Below are positions 19,869 to 31,214 of a stretch of 64,000 nt of DNA, one piece after another. Where the stretch lies: assembly GCA_021396245.1 (NCBI GenBank), contig WNYE01000001.1:124001-188000 (forward strand), given 5' to 3'. The DNA is from Sporothrix humicola. Its lineage: Eukaryota; Ascomycota; Sordariomycetes; Ophiostomatales; Ophiostomataceae. Numbering within the stretch: the first letter of the stretch is position 1; the number at the start of each line of letters is the position of its first letter. The notes beneath the pieces were generated by a model. The model did no database searches and had not been told where the DNA came from. It saw only the letters and a program-made list of their open reading frames with translations. The translations under genes were made by a program, and so were the position numbers.

Positions 19869-22800
19869 ATGGTCTACGACACAAAGGCCTGGGTAGACAC
19901 GATCAAGCCGACCTCCGAAACGGAAGTTTTGATAAAAGCAGCATCTGAAGACAACGGCGCTGGATCCTCGGAACCGATCATCCCCGAACGACTTCCCTTT
20001 CCTGTTGCCCGTCTTCAGTCACAACCACTGCCCAAGGGCACAATACAAGCGAACTCGAGTCCAAAACCGAAACCCCCACGGTTCCTGTGGAGGGACGACG
20101 CCGACGACGACGAGGACGACGAGACCGTCGAAGTCAAGCCCATGGAGGTCCAGCGCATGGTGATCACCACGCCGACGCCGGATTGGCTGGTGCCGCAGCC
20201 ATATCCGGCGGAGGGGGCGTCCACATCAAATTCTACGGCGGCATCGACGTCAACATCAACACCAGGAATTGTCCAGGCTGCACCTTTGCCAGTAGAGGCA
20301 AGCTCGGCTACGGCAACACCGGCGACAGCAACAGCGGCCCAAACAGTCACAGCCAACGAAGGAGCACCAGTTGTAGCGGAATCATCACAGGCAGCGGAAG
20401 CTTCACAGTTATCACAGGCACCACCAGCACAAGAAGCACAAGAAGCACAAGAAGCGCAGGAGACCACACCAACACAACCGACACCAACAGCCACCATTCC
20501 CACACCCACACTCACTCCTACTCCCACGTTACTCACCCAGGCATCCGCGTCAACGGACGTGTCGACTCTCCTCGGCCCCGACATCTCAATATCATTCTCC
20601 AGGGACTCGACAAAACAGCGGTCCTCCCTCATCAGCAACGACTCCAGCTCGACGCTGGCACCGCCAACACCAGGATCCGGCAAACACAGCCGAAGTTGGA
20701 GCGATGTTTCCCAGGAAGAAGACGAGAGCGATGATGACGTGGCCACTGACTATGCCGACACCGACGACGAGGCCGACGTGCCTTTTCCACTCTTTCTAGT
20801 GAGAGACGGCCTGCCCGATTCTATACTAGGGACAACAATTGCCGACGAAGACGATCTGGCGTGGGCAGACGTGCCGCCACCGGCTGCTCTCTCGGAAATG
20901 GTGGCCCTGCCCGACGGCGCTGAGATTCCAGAGCTGCTGCGAGAGGTCCTATCGTCATGCATTGAGAGCGTACAGGCACAGCTGGCGGTCGCCGTTTCCG
21001 AGAAAGCGGAGCGAGACAAAGTGAGAGCCGCCGAGGCCGAGACCGCTGCGGCTGCACGTGCCGAGGAGAAGCGCAAACGGCGAGAGGAGCTCGAGAGGAA
21101 ACGGAAAGAAGAGGCCTCTTCCGCCAAGGGCAAGGGCAAGGACACGGAGACGCGCCACATCCCGGACCCGGTCGACTTGAGAGTGCCACTGCCTTTGCCA
21201 AATGCCGCCGCCCCCGTCAAAAAATCCCGCCGGCAAATGTTTGCCTCGCGCGTCATGCGGCATGTGCACGTTTTGAGTGGCAGCAGCGACAAGGCGGAGA
21301 GCAGTGCTGCGGGAGCGGCGGCAGCGGCGGAGGCTGCCCAGGCAGCGGCAGCACGAGCCGCTTTGCAGAAAGCACTTGAACAAGAAAAACTGCGTGCTCA
21401 CGACCCGACCTACAACAAGGCCTGGGAGCGGCAGACGCTGGGCGAGGGGAGCGTCTCTTCATCACAACAGGCCATTCCTCGCAAACCCGTCAAAAGCCTT
21501 GCCGGCAAACTGACCAAGGGATCGACAACGGAGCAGTGGCCGTTTACGAATAAGCCAGCGACGACGACAGATGCAACAACGACAACACAGCTGAGAGAAA
21601 CGCGCGCCTTCCAAATGTTGGCCAAGGTCAACAGAGAGACGCGGGCCAAGAACGGCACCCTCCTGCCAGCCACAATGTGAGTTCCCGCGGCCACTTTGAT
21701 TTTGATTTTGTACACCTTGTGAACTCATGCTAATGTTACGCCTGGCAGTGAATGCATCTCTTGTTTTGAAGACATTCCACGCAAAGAGGCCGTCCAGACC
21801 GTCTGCCACGCCTACTGTATCGAGTGCTTCCAGCAACTGGTCACAACCGCCCTGGCCAACGAGGCCCAGTTCCCGCCAAAGTGCTGTCTCAACGAAGTCC
21901 CCGCCGCTACCGTCACCAAATACGTCTCGCGCGACGTCGCCAAGCAGTACAAGGACAAGATCGACGAGTTTTCCATCCCCGTCGGCGACCGTGTTTATTG
22001 TCCCACCGTCGACTGCGGCGTCTTCGTCCCGCCCGCCCACATCGCCAAGGCCGCCCGCATCGCCCGCTGCCGCAACGGCCACGAGACTTGCACAGCCTGT
22101 CGCCAAGCCGCGCACGGCCGCGGGTCGGCCAACCGCGAGGCCTGCCCCGAAGCATCCGCCCAGGACCAGCGCGACCAGCGCATGGCGGACGAGCTCGCTG
22201 CCGAAGAGGGCTGGCGCCGGTGCATCCGCTGTGCCATTCTGATCGAGCACCGCGAGGCCTGCCAGCACATGACCTGCCGCTGCGGTGCCGAGTTTTGTTA
22301 TGTGTGCGGCCTGGCCTGGCGCACGTGCAGATGCGACATGGACGATCTGAACCGGATCAAGAGAGAAGCGGATGCACGGCGAGCGCAGCGCAGCGCCCGT
22401 GAAGCCCGCGAGCGCGAACGGATCCGGCGGCAGGCGGAGCAGGCGGATGCCGAGCTGGCGGAGCTGCGCGACGCCCTCGCCCAGGTCGCCGCTTTCGAGG
22501 AGCGCGAGCGCCGCAAGATGCGCAAGATCCAGCTGACCCAGCGGGAGCGCCTCCAAAAGCTGCACGCGCAGCGCGAGGCAGAGCTCAAGGCCGAGGCGGC
22601 CGTCAAGTACGACGCCCTGCGGGCAACGCTGGCCACGCTGCGCGACCTGCAGGCCAAGGCCGCCCAAGAGGCGCGCCGCAAGGAGAGGGCCGAGCACCGC
22701 CTGCAGCAGGCCCGAGATGCGGCCGAGGCCGATGTCCGGCTAGTCCAGCGCCGCGCGGAGACGGCCGCAGCCGCGGCCGCCAAGATCCGCGAGGCCGAGC

Positions 22801-23594
22801 AGCACTGGACCAAGGACTATGTCGTGCGTCTGGCCATGGAGACGCGGCTGGAGAACGAGTACCGCCAGGAGCTGGAGGCGTTTGGCGAGTGGAAGGGCTG
22901 GGAGGATCAACCGGAGCTGGTCGAAAAGGGCCTTCGCGCCTACCAGCGCGTCAATGATGCCGCGTTGGACACCTACACGCAGTGGAAGGATCGCACGCTG
23001 GCCAAAACCAAGTTCATGGCCGACGAAGAAAAGGCGGTGCGCGACGAGGTGCAGGACGCGCTACGGGCCAAGCACACCCTGGCCGCGCGCAAAGACCGCC
23101 GCGCCCTGCACCGCAAACACGCCGGCGAGCGCGTGTGGTGCCGCGCGGTGGCGGCGGAGCAAGCGCGGCTGCTGGACGAGATGCAGTACTGGGAGGACAC
23201 GCTGGGGCTGGCGGGGTCGTCCAACGACACGGACCTGAGTCTGCTGTCGCTCCTGAGCCAGATGAACAAGTTGACTGGGGAGGGCGAGGAGGGTGGAGAG
23301 GGCGGGGACAATGACAACGAGCGTAGCGAGGACGAAAAACACCAAGACGACTCGGATATGAGCCAGCTGTACTCTGTGCTGGTGGCGGAGCTTGCCGGGG
23401 ACGACGATGCCGAGTTTTTGGACCTAGACGACAGCGACGACGAGAACGACGTGTACTATGATGTGCACAGCGGGGGCGGCAGCAGCAGCAACGCCATCCA
23501 CGCCAACGCGAACAACAACGGAGCCGGCAGCAGCCGTGGCAACGAGTACAGCTGGCCTTTTGCGGCCAACGAGGCGGCCAAGAACTCGTGGTGA
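19869..23594 (+). CDS. RBR-type (RING-IBR-RING) E3 ubiquitin ligase-like protein
   Basis: Two exons, 19869-21676 and 21749-23594, give 1,217 residues; the 72-nt intron (GTGAGT...CAG) falls exactly at the first RING cysteine block. The N-terminal ~600 residues are disordered, rich in Thr/Ser/Pro/Ala, with an acidic patch and a charged coiled coil (about 365-425). RING1 starts at C605/C608 and continues CHAYCIEC (622-629). An IBR follows (VYCPTVDCG ... HETCTAC). RING2 begins CIRC (761-764) with the expected catalytic Cys774 in ACQHMTC, then CGAEFCYVC. RBR ligases pass ubiquitin through that RING2 cysteine. The region from about 790 to 1,000 is a long Arg/Ala/Glu coiled coil, followed by an acidic, Asn/Ser-rich tail. 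Substrate unknown. Confidence 0.9.
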
Positions 23595-24370
23595 GGATGT
23601 GACGAACGATAGACTGACCTTGATACCATGTTTTCCTTTATATTTTGCTTTCCTTTGTTTTGTCTTTCTTGCATAGATTTACCGGAGCATATACACACAT
23701 GGCATTTATAGCATACAGAGCACCCAAGCACACATAGAACATACATCACGATTTACTCTTTGATTTGATTTATTTATTTTATTTGGCACAACTGTCGTCG
23801 TAGTGATTCTTTGTATAAAACTGTAAACAAATAAAAGAAAAGGTGCGCGACTGCAAAGACTGTAAAATAAAAACAAAAACTGAAATCACCGGAAGGATAA
23901 AAAGAGTGAAAAATAAACTCCACGGAGCCTGTTAAAGGCCGGCCCTACTTGTACAATGGAGGCGTAGGTTGTGTCTGGTAGATAGTCCACAAACGCAAGC
24001 ATCACGCCATCTTTCTTCTATGCGAGGCTTTGGCAACGCCTCTTTTCGTTTTCTGACGACCGCTCTTCTCTCTCCTTTTTCTTGTATTCGCTTCTAGCAG
24101 CCCATGCTGCTCGTTTGTAGTCATGGAGACTCGTGGCTTGCAAGACTGTGTTCCTCCACAAATTGTTTTCTTGTTGTATTGGTTTGCTGCTTCTTTGTTT
24201 TTGTGTTTTTCGTTTGTACATTTTTGTACTTTGTACGCTCTTTTTATGCATCTCGTATCGTGTGAATTCGTCGTAAGATTCGTGGAGTTGAGTTGGCGAG
24301 GGATTTTGAATAGTCGATCACGGCGAGAACAGGGCCGGAGACACATTCTCCTAGGCCGTTGTCTAGGACT
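23595..24370. other. Convergent 3' region (RBR / SURF4)
   Basis: 776 bp between the stop codons of two convergent genes. AT-rich with A runs; no gene is seen. Confidence 0.5.
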
Positions 24371-25428
24371 CTAGTAGACCTTCTTCTTCTCGTCAAAAGA
24401 AACCTTGCCGGGGCCGCTGTTGACGAGGAGGAGCAGACCGCCGACGATAGACAGGATCTGGAAGAAGTCGTACTTGGCAAAGTCCTTGTGGGGGTGGTGT
24501 TCGTGGAGCTAAAGAGCAAGCAAAAGTTAGCAAGCGAGTACGAGCGAAGCGAGTTCGAGTGAGCGGCAAAACATTGCCCGAGCACTCTCCCAACCGCGAG
24601 TGAGCGAAGCGAGCGAGGACCCCAAAAGGACCCAAAAGAACTTACCGTCCAGAAGTTGTTGACGAGAACGTTGAAGATGCTGAGGATGACAACGAGCAGG
24701 GTGGCGCTGGCCTTGGCCTTGAAGCCGACGACGACCATGACGCAGGCGACGAGGCCGAGCAGCGAGACGAAAATACGGCCAATGGTCCACTCGCCGGAGA
24801 AGACAAAGCCGATAAACAGGAAGATGAGCAGGACACGGCCGGCGAGCTGGAAATACATCTTGCGGTCCTTCTCCTCGAGCTGGGGCAGGCCGGCAAACGC
24901 CTGGGTCTTGCGAATCCACGAGTCGGACAGGACCATGAGCAGGCCGCCCATAACGGAGAGGTTGCGCAGGAAAAAGTTGAGGTCAAAGATGAGGCCGTAG
25001 CCCAGGGCCTGCGAGATGACAACGCCAATCAGGCCGCCGACGGCATAGCCCGAGTAGCGGCGGGCGATGACGAGGGTGGAACAGCTCAGCATGGTCAACA
25101 CATTGGCAATCAGAAAGATGTGCGTCAGGCCCCAGGGGATGTGGCGGTAGTCCTGGAGGTAGCGCAGCTGGTCGCCGAACTGGGTGACTATCCGGAGCGC
25201 GTCTTCCAAAAAGGTGACAACAATCAGAAAGCGGCCAATGGCGGGCAGGTAGGGCTTGACGGGTTCCGAGTAAGAATCCAGCAGGTCCTCGATCTTGCTC
25301 GTCTGCTGGCGGATGGCGTCGAGCGCGCCGTTGCCGGAGCCGTTGCTGCCAGAGTCTTGTGACGAGCCGCTAAAGGGGTTGGGCTGGCCGATGCCGTAGC
25401 CGGACGAGCCGCCGCGGAACTGAGCCAT
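24371..25428 (-). CDS. ERV29: SURF4/Erv29 family ER cargo receptor
   Basis: Two exons, 25428-24646 and 24508-24371, give 306 residues; the 137-nt intron starts GTAAGT and ends TAG. The start is the ATG of MAQFRGG; the frame is open upstream but pyrimidine-rich and not protein-like. After a Ser/Gly-rich N-terminus come about seven membrane helices with SURF4-type sequence, such as YRHIPWGLTHIFL, GGLLMVLSDSW and NNFWT. Exon 2 gives HPHKDFAKYDFFQ, a last helix and the C-terminus KKVY, a canonical KKxx dilysine ER-retrieval signal. Erv29/SURF4 cycles between ER and Golgi in COPII/COPI vesicles and selects soluble secretory cargo. The intron contains two copies of the GAGCGAAGCGAG element. Confidence 0.95.
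24541..24613 (-). repeat. Two intronic GAGCGAAGCGAG elements
   Basis: Copies at 24541-24553 and 24602-24613, inside the SURF4 intron. On the sense strand of the gene they read CTCGCTTCGCTC, a mirror-symmetric sequence. The same element occurs in two other introns in this window. Confidence 0.85.
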
Positions 25429-27882
25429 TGTAGAGAGGGGGGGAGGAAGAGAGGATGTAAAGAGGGTAGAGAGAAGACGACAAGCTCGCAGAGCTTGTAG
25501 GGGTGGTTGTCGATGGGCTGTCGGTGGTCCGATGGGCCCGATAGGATTGGAGGAGTTCGGAAAAGGGAGGTCGGCGGCCGTAGGGAGCTGTCTTTCGAAG
25601 GTATCCAAAAAGACGCGATGGCGATGGAGGTCAAGAGGACGAGGATGACGAAAAGGACACCAGTGTCTCGATTGCAGAGAGTAAAGAAAAGAAGAAGAAA
25701 GGAAAGCTGTCAGGGAGAGACGAGAGATAAAAAGAGGGGACGGAAATCAATATTGGACAAGCAGAGGAATGCAGGCCAATGGAAGACGGTCCGAGGATAA
25801 TCGAACAGGGTCGGGAGGTGAAATTGGCGACGAAAAGGAGAGTCGACGATCTGGAGATGGATTTCGAGGAGTTATCGACGCGATTCAGCGACTCGAAGGA
25901 GGTTGGATGAAGCTGTTTAGATTTGAAGGTTCAAAATGCGGATTTCGGGGAGAAGAGGCTGTCGTGGTCAGATCGCAGAAATCGTCGAGTCGGGAGAGGT
26001 GGTTTTAACGATAACGGGAGGAGAAGAAAGGAAGACAAAAAGAAAGGAAGAGACAAAAGCTTTGACAAGGAAAAGAAAAAGATGAAAGACAAGGCCGGGG
26101 TTGGAACCGACAAGGGATAGCAAAAAAATAACGGAAGAGAAAAAAGAGGCCGATGTTTTTGTGGGAGACGAAATTCGAGGGAAGGAGAGAAAATAGGAAG
26201 GTAAGGACACAAGGACACGCCAGGCAAGGAAAGTGAAGCTTCGGAAGGTGCAGTCGACAGACACCACAGCAGTAGCCCCAAGTCCGGCGCGAGAGCTCTC
26301 CCTAGGTTCTTTCCGTTCTTTCCTTGGTGAGTTGCTGGAGGTGCCCCAAGCGGCGCATGCACCTCCCCTTTCCCAGGGCAATGTGTCCTTTCTGAGCGGG
26401 GGGTACAAGCACACTCTAAGAATATTGGCGGTTGTGGAAGTACCTCCTTCCGTGTGCCGTAAAGTTTATTGCGACCCTCGCTCCTTGCAGTGTGGTCTGG
26501 CCCCTCTTTCCGCGGGCTGCGCTTGCTCTTTCTCATCCATGACCAGCACGGGTCGCGCTAAAAAGCTAGGGGTCGTTTTTGGTGTGTTTTGCCCCTGGCG
26601 AGGCAGGAAAGGGCCACACAGGAGCCAGCCAGGAGCCACAAACTCCAAAGCCAAACACAAGTAACCGTAAAGTAGTGTGGGGCAGAAGGTACATCATACT
26701 ACTAACAAATATCACCACCTTAGAGGTACCCTGCCTCCTCCGTCTTCTCTCACGTTTCTCCTGCAGTGCGACGTTGAGAACAAAACGCAAGACTCTCAAA
26801 TCCAAAAGGAAGTCAGAACTCCGTTACTTGGCATCCAGAGAAGATCACCGAATTTTGAGAGTTTCTCTAGTTATCGTGTGACGCAGGAGACAATCACTGT
26901 GAACAAGTACTCCGTACTGTAGCTTGGAGTACAATCGCACCTACTTTATTCGGCAGAAGAGAAAAGGACACGGCGGCTTCAACGTGCAGGTACATAACAA
27001 GTGCGGCGGCAGGTGCATATGAAAGCGCCGCTTCCGTCCTGGGAAGGGAGACGAAGTATTACAAAGTAAAAGAAAGAAGGGAAGTCACGTTCAGGGGACA
27101 CGTGCGTGAACGTCCCAACAAACGTCTCCTCCGATTGCCCTATCTTTTCACTCTTTACGGATCCCACCGTCCTCTCCCTCATCCTCATCACTCTCCCGTC
27201 AGCTTCCTTGCCGCTTTGATTGTTGTGCACCGCCATCTGATCTCACCGGCGATCGTCTATTTTCTGTTCTTATTTTACCTCTCACCCACCGTTTCTGACG
27301 TTTTGCTTGTCAATTACGAGATTCCCCATCTCGAGTCTCGAGACTCCAACCAGATCCCCGTATTTTCTAATTCCTATTTTAGAGGGTGCATCTGCCGGTC
27401 TTCCTTGATTGGATACGAACCTGCGCCTCACAAGCCCCCAGAGTCAAAAGACGGCGACGTCAAAGACAAGATGACAATGGCAATGACAGAATGACGAAAT
27501 GATGAGATAGCAGTCAACCGTAAAGGACAGAATGCAGACAAGATAGAAGATGTCGTCAGCCTTTACGCAGTAAGTAGACATACGCAAGTGATAAAGCGGT
27601 TTGTTAAAGTGTTTGTTAATTGTGCTTAACAGCGTGTTTAATGTGTTCAATTGATATATTGATGGATACCAGGCCCCGTTTTCCCATTTCCGGGAAAAGA
27701 CAAAAGAAAAAGACGACCAAAAAATAGGAAAAAAAGGAAAGAGGCTGAGAGTGGCTCAGTGGCCATTTCAAAACGACAAGACTGCAACACGAAACGATAT
27801 GATCTGCAAGAAGGCAAACAAATGAAAGAAAAGCAGAATGAAAGAAGAAGAAGAAAAAAACAGAACGCCTTCATTCACCGAC
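25429..27882. other. Intergenic region upstream of SURF4
   Basis: 2.45 kb. From 25,429 to about 26,200 the plus strand is purine-rich, so the sense strand of the SURF4 gene is pyrimidine-rich, as expected for its leader and promoter. The remainder shows no domain-bearing frame. Confidence 0.5.
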
Positions 27883-29569
27883 TCAAATCTTCAAGTCCGA
27901 GGCCTCGTCTTCTTTGGCCCACGTCCGGTCCATGCCTCCAATCGTCGGTGACTCTATCCGCGGGACTGACGGTGCCGGCGGCGGCGGACGCAGCCCGCCG
28001 TCGGCAGGCGCCTCGCTGGCTGTTTGGGCTTGAGTCTGTGTTTGAGTTTGTGGCGCCGAAGTCGGTGCTGAAGGCGACGCGGCCGTTGGCAGTTCTACGG
28101 GCGCAGGCGGATGCACTTGGTGATACTGGGCATGTGGATGCGGCGGCGTCGGCGTGGAAATGGGCGGTGTTGCGCCATAGTACATGTCCTTGTCATAGAG
28201 CGGGCTGGGCGAGCCCTGCTGGGCCAGGATGGAGGGGTAGGTGCCGCCGTTCAACGTCCCGTGCGTCGGGTGGCTTTGCAGCGGCGACATGGTGGCCATG
28301 CTGTTGTAGATGGGCAGGTGGCCATTTTGATTTTGATTTTGCGACGGCTGGGGCGCCGGCGAGTAGGCCGACGGGTGCAGAGGCGACTGGCCATACGGAT
28401 ACGGCCGGTGAAACTGCATGTGCTGGCCGGTCGGTGTCATCTGGTGGCCGTTGTACGGGTTATGGTTTTGGCTGGGGTTGGGCTGCCCCGGAATGGGAGG
28501 CGGCGTACGGTGCCGGTAGTTGACCTGGTTAAAGTAGCCGTTCATGTCGTTCATCGTCGAGGCGCCCAAACCGACGACCGGGCCGGGCGAGCTGCCGTGG
28601 CGGGTCATCGGCGAGAGCGGCGACAGCTGGTTTCCGTTCACTGCAGCGTTGGCATTCGCTGCGTTGAGTCGCCGGTGCCGCTCCTGCTGCCAGCGCGAGT
28701 TGCGCCGGGCACAGCAAAAGAAGAAGATGCACAAACCAATCAGGGTGATGGCGCCAGCGATTGAGCCAACCACAATACCAGCAATAGCCCCAGACGAAAG
28801 GCCAGACGAGGAGGACGACGAGGAGGACGACGAGGAGGACGACGTGCCCGTCGAGCCCGGCCCGTTGACCGTCGTCGGCGCCATCTCCGACGGCAGCGCG
28901 TCGCCCGGTGCCAGCTGGATCGTCGTGTTGGCCGCATACTCTTCCTGGACTTGCAGGGACCACGTGGAGTTCTAAAGGTTAGCGGGAGCATTAAAAGGGG
29001 GGTGACGATGAAGACCCTACAGGATTTATGACCCCCAGCATGCCATGCGTGATGCAGGAGCCGGGCGCCGAGCAATAGTAAAAGATGGGCTCGGTGTCGT
29101 TGACGCGCACGCGGAACTTTGGTCCGTCGGACGAGTACACATTGGTGTTGAGGTACCCTGAGAAAAAGCCGACGCGGTTCGGGCCAGAGTCCTCATACGG
29201 AATACAGGGAAACTTGAAGGCGCCACGGACGACCGAGTGGTTGCCCGGATAGAAATTAAACTCGATGACGGACCCGACGGCGACCGTCAAGTTGTTGGGC
29301 GTGAAGTTGAAGCCGGTGGCGCCGACGGCGATTGTGTGCGTCGGGACGGTCGAGGGCGCGGCCGACAGACCGCCGGCTGGTACTGTGGGCGTAAATGTAG
29401 ACGTTGTCGGCTTTGACGTTGTCGTCGGCGGCGTGGCCAGCGGCGAAGTCGTTTCGCGGGCATCGAGATTGTTGTCAGCGGCTGCGTGAGCAGCAGGCTT
29501 GGGTTCTGCATGAACGAAGCCTGCCATGGCCAGACCGGCCACAGCAAAGGCGAGAGATGGTAGTCTCAT
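27883..29569 (-). CDS. Secreted-type cupredoxin with single membrane anchor and Pro-rich tail
   Basis: Two exons, 29569-29021 and 28971-27883, give 545 residues; the 49-nt intron has donor GTAGGG, branch GCTAAC and acceptor TAG. A signal peptide (1-21, ending VHA) and a Thr/Pro linker precede a cupredoxin-like domain at about 75-200. The likely copper ligands are His in GNHSV, Cys in FYYCSAPGSC, and His and Met in THGM. A poly-Ser stretch leads into one transmembrane helix (GAIAGIVVGSIAGAITLIGL), a CCARR stop-transfer and a ~220-residue cytosolic tail rich in Pro, Gln, Asn and His. Related fungal proteins are called extracellular serine-rich or cupredoxin proteins; most are anchored or secreted and of unknown function. 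A surface copper-binding or sensing role is inference. Confidence 0.85.
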
Positions 29570-31214
29570 GGTGGGATGTGATTATGAGAATATTGAACAC
29601 ACGAACAAAACCAAATCAACAAAACAATTCCAAATAGTTGACGATAGTATCGTTGACTATAATAAGAGTAAAATTAAGGGAGAAGAGAGGAAAGAGAGAA
29701 CAGAAAGAAACAAAACTGAGAACGAAGGAAGGTGACAGGAGAGAAAAAGAAAAGAACTGGATAGGATTGTAATGGAACGGGAAGAGAGATCAAAGATCAA
29801 AGCATCATTCGTATGGAGTACCCCCTCCCTTCCTTGAACTATTGACGGCCCTCACCTCATAGTTGTCTGCATTCAGTTGGTGATTTTGTGTGGATGTTAT
29901 ATCTTGTATGGGGGCGTTGTCTGTTGTCTACAGTGTCATCGTGGCTGGCTGACTTGGCCAGTTATCTTGGCTGCCTCTGAGTCTATTATCCTCCTTAATT
30001 CTTTTGTTCTTTTCTAACTCTTTTTCTTTATTCTTTCATAAACTCGCCTCTTCTTCTCTTCCCGTATCCTACTTCCTCGTATTGATGCCTTGCCATTTCT
30101 CTTTTCTTCCCTCTCCAGTTCAGCAGCCCGCACTTTAACTCCTTTCCGGAACGTCAACAAAGAAGAAGCGTCCTAAAAAGGGGGTGGCCCCCGAGACTGG
30201 TGGTTTTGGCCATTTTGGCCCTTTGCAAAGGCAGGCGTGCTCGCCGACGTGTGGGGAATCCTTTGTCCGTCTATGAGTCTACAAAATAATGTCTGTTGGT
30301 TGATAGTTTGCACTGCCCGCGAAAGAAGAAAAACAGAGAAGAAATGAGAATAGAGAAAAGGGGAAAGCAAAGAAAAGGGCCGGAGTTGCATACGAACATA
30401 GCGAGAAATAAAGCAACAGATGACTGGGAAGGATCGCAACAGGACCGAGAAAATGCAAGGGATACAGAGCTCGTCATGTTGCTTCTTTGCTCTCTCGTCG
30501 TCTGTTTCATCTGTTCTTGATTTTGCATTCTGCATGTGCGGCTGATCGAGAAGACAAAGTTGAAGAAAGAAAGAGTGACGAAATTATGAAACGAAAAAAA
30601 TGTAAGAGAATTAAATCAAGGTCTATTTTTTCAGATAAAAAAACATTGAACAGAAAACCGAGATGGGGAAAAATGGCATGCAATACAAATCTAATGCAAC
30701 CTTGAATGAAACGAAGAATTGATTCTCGTTGTCGTCAGAACGAAGACCCGTCGTGTAAGTGGCAGTCTCTGTTGTCTCATGCGTCTCTTCAACATTATCT
30801 TTTCGTACACTGCTTTTTAAAAATAAAAAATAAAAATAGAAGAGAAAACACCACTGTATTCTCTGCTTCCCATCTTATTCGCACGACCTTTTCCCATTTA
30901 CCTTGCAAATGTTCTTGTCTCCCTCTTCTCGTCTGTTTGTCTGTTGGTGACGGATGTGGTTAATATGATTACCTAATAACCGATTACATAATACAATGAC
31001 GCACTAGCACCAAATGGCAAACGTCAGCCAGCAGGAGCAAGCCACTCAACGCGTCGGCGCCTGCTCAACGCGTGTTTGGAGCGTTCAGGAGCTAGCTCAA
31101 CGGTCGGTGGAAAGTGCACGCCAAATTTGGGCAATTTGACGACGTCAACATCGACAATACTGACAACAATTGATCTTGACAATTGACTGTCAACTCTCAG
31201 TCAACACCGTCGCC
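29570..31214. other. Divergent intergenic region (cupredoxin / MSH3)
   Basis: 1.6 kb with no recognised gene. CT-rich near 29,990-30,110 and AT-rich near 30,600-30,840. Probably contains both promoters. Confidence 0.5.

Noticed and set aside
21462..22697. 411-codon antisense frame over the RBR gene
   Set aside because: Opposite a clear RBR domain with intact zinc ligands; low-complexity Ala/Gly/Leu product.
25926..25940. GGTTCAAAATGC as a tRNA B box
   Set aside because: No A box, acceptor stem or anticodon arm could be found around it.
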